Assembly: GCA_028714035.1 (NCBI GenBank)
Contig: JAQTNA010000042.1
Span: forward strand, 1 to 32,375
Length of the DNA stretch: 32,375 nucleotides
Source of the DNA: Rhodocyclaceae bacterium
Lineage (GTDB): Bacteria; Pseudomonadota; Gammaproteobacteria; Burkholderiales; Rhodocyclaceae
Reading direction: 5' to 3'
Shown here: positions 31,129 through 32,375 of the stretch, piece after piece
Layout: the number at the start of each line of letters is the position of its first letter
How positions within the stretch are numbered: position 1 is the first letter of the stretch
Made by a program: the position numbers and the translations under genes
Notes under the pieces: model-generated
Told to the model about the DNA's origin: nothing
The model's input: only the letters and a program-made list of their open reading frames with translations
The model's database searches: none

Positions 31129-31475
31129 TTCGCGCTCCTTTCGACGACCGAGCGGAAGGCTTTACGAGGGCGGCCTCGACTTCGGCGCAACAAAATATTG
31201 GCGGGGGTGATTTGAGGTTGAGACAAAGGTGGCCCAGCGTTTGCCGGAGCGGCTTCACCCGCCAATAAACGGGCCATGTCAACCAATTTGAATTTTATTT
31301 TTCCTGAACACTCAACAAGAGGGAGTGGGAAAGTGCACCTAAAGACCGCGCTCCGCGCTGCAGCTACAGTCTTGAAACCCAGTTTCAAAATTGCTTTTTC
31401 ATTTCCCAAAGTCAGCAAGAGCGGCAAACCGTCTTGCCGCAAATCATCAAAAATTTTTTCAACAAAATCGACCAT
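31125..31475 (-). CDS. AlpA/excisionase-like DNA-binding protein with AT-hook
   Basis: This 116-residue protein has a compact N-terminal part (LLTLGNEKAILKLGFKTVAA, then FPLPLVECSGKIKFKLVDMARLL) with the pattern of AlpA/MerR-type excisionase winged helices: an LG-F-T turn, LP, a glycine turn and a final D-x-x-RLL helix. A Pro-rich linker leads to RSRGRPRKA, a good AT-hook. In integrative elements such proteins often direct excision or switch on the excision/transfer genes. It heads the three-gene operon at the end opposite the integrase. The ATG at 31475 has its ribosome site within a hairpin loop. Confidence 0.6.
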   Translation of the reverse strand: MVDFVEKIFDDLRQDGLPLLLTLGNEKAILKLGFKTVAAARSAVFRCTFPLPLVECSGKIKFKLVDMARLLAGEAAPANAGPPLSQPQITPANILLRRSRGRPRKAFRSVVERSAK

Positions 31476-31478
31476 ATT

Positions 31479-31496
31479 CGTTGTTCCTCAACAACG
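31479..31496 (-). promoter_or_regulatory. Hairpin presenting the ribosome-binding site of the AlpA-like gene
   Basis: On the minus strand CGTTGTT-GAGG-AACAACG forms a perfect 7-bp stem whose 4-nt loop is exactly the Shine-Dalgarno GAGG, 3 nt before the ATG spacing region. This is an unusual layout and could serve translational control by a protein or RNA. Confidence 0.55.
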
Positions 31497-31569
31497 CGGG
31501 CGAGAAAAAAGAATGGGCAGAAAGCCATGATCCCCGCCCGCAAAACCTAAAAATGACCAAAAAATCAGG

Positions 31570-32013
31570 TTATGCGGTTAGGGAAAACTCTGGGGCAGGA
31601 AGAAGTTTGGGGGAAAGTGAAACGTGCGGAAGTCGTGGGCAAGATGACAAAAAAACCAGTCCTTCCTGCCACTTGTTTTTTTGCAGCAGCAACAATGAGC
31701 GGCAATCGACACGCAAAAACAGAATTCTGAAAACTCGCACAAAGGCCCGCGAAATTTGTTTCAAGCGAACCAAAGACATTTTCAGGCAGAGCGCAGGAAC
31801 GCCATTTTTCCGATCAATTAGGCTAACCAGAGGGATTCCGATCAAGCCAACGAAAAAAATAGCGCCCAGAAAACCGAGTCCTAAAAAGATTTCAGATGAG
31901 GACACAACGAAAAAGAACAACATCAAGCATGCGACCGCCAAGCCGACGCCACGCCCACCCCGAAAATGGAGGTCCAACAAAAAAGTTGAAAAATTTCGAA
32001 TCAACGAAAGCAT
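31570..32013 (-). CDS. Possible small membrane protein
   Basis: A 147-codon frame encodes two hydrophobic segments (GLAVACLMLFFFVVSS and IFLGLGFLGAIFFVGLIGIP) between basic flanks, with a Leu/Arg/Lys-rich C-terminus. There is no recognisable family, and no Shine-Dalgarno sequence before the ATG at 32013. A TTGACT-17-CAAAAT promoter-like pair (32048-32020) lies so close that the message would be nearly leaderless. The complementary strand is open too and reads as a lysine-rich peptide, which is what AT-rich antisense DNA would give. I regard the gene as doubtful. Confidence 0.35.
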   Translation of the reverse strand: MLSLIRNFSTFLLDLHFRGGRGVGLAVACLMLFFFVVSSSEIFLGLGFLGAIFFVGLIGIPLVSLIDRKNGVPALCLKMSLVRLKQISRAFVRVFRILFLRVDCRSLLLLQKNKWQEGLVFLSSCPRLPHVSLSPKLLPAPEFSLTA

Positions 32014-32128
32014 TCATGCATTTTGGAGAACACCAAACATGAAGTCAAGCAAAATTTTTAGTAACTACATGTTTTAATTGATTTAATTACACATTAACGC
32101 AATTGTATTTAAATACATCTGAATTGTA
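32014..32128. other. AT-rich right-end spacer
   Basis: No gene is visible. The stretch contains a perfect 14-bp palindrome TGTATTTAAATACA (32104-32117), and AATTGTATT occurs twice, 21 bp apart (32101-32109 and 32122-32130), next to the integrase-arm repeats. Such sites suit excisionase or IHF-type bending proteins. Confidence 0.45.
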
Positions 32129-32159
32129 TTGGCACAAATTTGGCACAATTCTGGCACAT
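32129..32159 (+). promoter_or_regulatory. Right integrase arm-type repeats (three copies)
   Basis: TTGGCACAA at 32129-32137 and 32140-32148 and the variant CTGGCACAT at 32151-32159 are each 11 bp apart. The nonamer, orientation and spacing equal those beside the integrase gene at 177-196. They lie about 90 bp inside the right attachment site. Confidence 0.6.
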
Positions 32160-32248
32160 CAAAAAGAAAAATATCGAATAATATTGAATTAAACAGAGTA
32201 GCCCAGAAATAAAATATTCTTTTATTTACAGGATATTGAATAAAAACA

Positions 32249-32327
<79 letters not shown>

Positions 32328-32375
32328 AAATGCTCATGCGGCCAGCCTTTAGTGATTCCTCGTGACCGCAAAGTC
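32328..32375. other. Right chromosomal flank
   Basis: Forty-eight bases lie upstream of the tRNA; they should contain its promoter, but no clear boxes can be called in so short a piece. Confidence 0.5.

Noticed and set aside
31391-32077. A 228-codon lysine-rich plus-strand frame at the right end
   Set aside because: It has no start signal or domain, and its composition is that of AT-rich DNA; it overlaps the AlpA-like gene in antisense.

Overview
The window is a complete genomic island of about 32.2 kb integrated in a tRNA-Pro gene (anticodon CGG). The intact tRNA is at the right end (32251-32327, minus strand). A 49-bp copy of its 3' part, the displaced attachment site, is at the left end (79-127). 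Gene families, codon use and IS types point to a gamma- or betaproteobacterium; the chromosomal flanks are too short to say more. The content fits an integrative mobilizable element (IME) carrying a defence hub.

Left end (1-1286): attachment site, a sigma70-like promoter, paired 11-bp-spaced TTGGCACAA repeats and a tyrosine integrase. The same repeats recur at the right end (32129-32159).

Defence block (1296-22222, all minus strand, so transcribed right to left): an AbiE-like pair with its own palindromic operators and promoter, then a type I BREX operon in the order brxA-brxB-brxC-pglX-[OLD nuclease, UvrD helicase, GmrSD/BrxU-like enzyme]-pglZ-brxL, then an unrecognised 252-codon gene. The bracketed cassette looks like a Gabija pair plus a type IV restriction enzyme, seamlessly nested inside BREX: gene junctions are TGATG or short overlaps, and GC is visibly lower than in the BREX genes. 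An internally deleted insertion sequence sits between the AbiE pair and brxA; it supplies the stop codon of the abiEii gene and most of the brxA leader.

Mobilization block (22444-29597, minus strand): a MOBC-type relaxase-like gene, a small membrane protein, a small coiled-coil gene cut by an IS630 element (itself cut by an IS3 element), a long GC-rich structured non-coding region, a VirD4-like coupling protein, a DUF6573 gene and a small membrane protein. No mating-pore genes are present, so transfer would need a helper conjugative system.

Replication and control block (29720-31475, minus strand): three genes joined by 4-nt ATGA overlaps, encoding an AlpA/excisionase-like DNA-binding protein with an AT-hook, a protein with a C-terminal helix-turn-helix and a putative replication protein. 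They end at a strong intrinsic terminator. An AT-rich stretch with one doubtful membrane-protein ORF and the right integrase-arm repeats closes the island.

The least-described signals are two structured regions. One (25758-25968) is a 20-bp perfect inverted repeat enclosing several internal hairpins upstream of the coupling protein. The other (23372-23645) is a large inverted duplication covering the ribosome-binding site of the DUF6573 gene. The low-GC block in the specificity region of pglX is the third.
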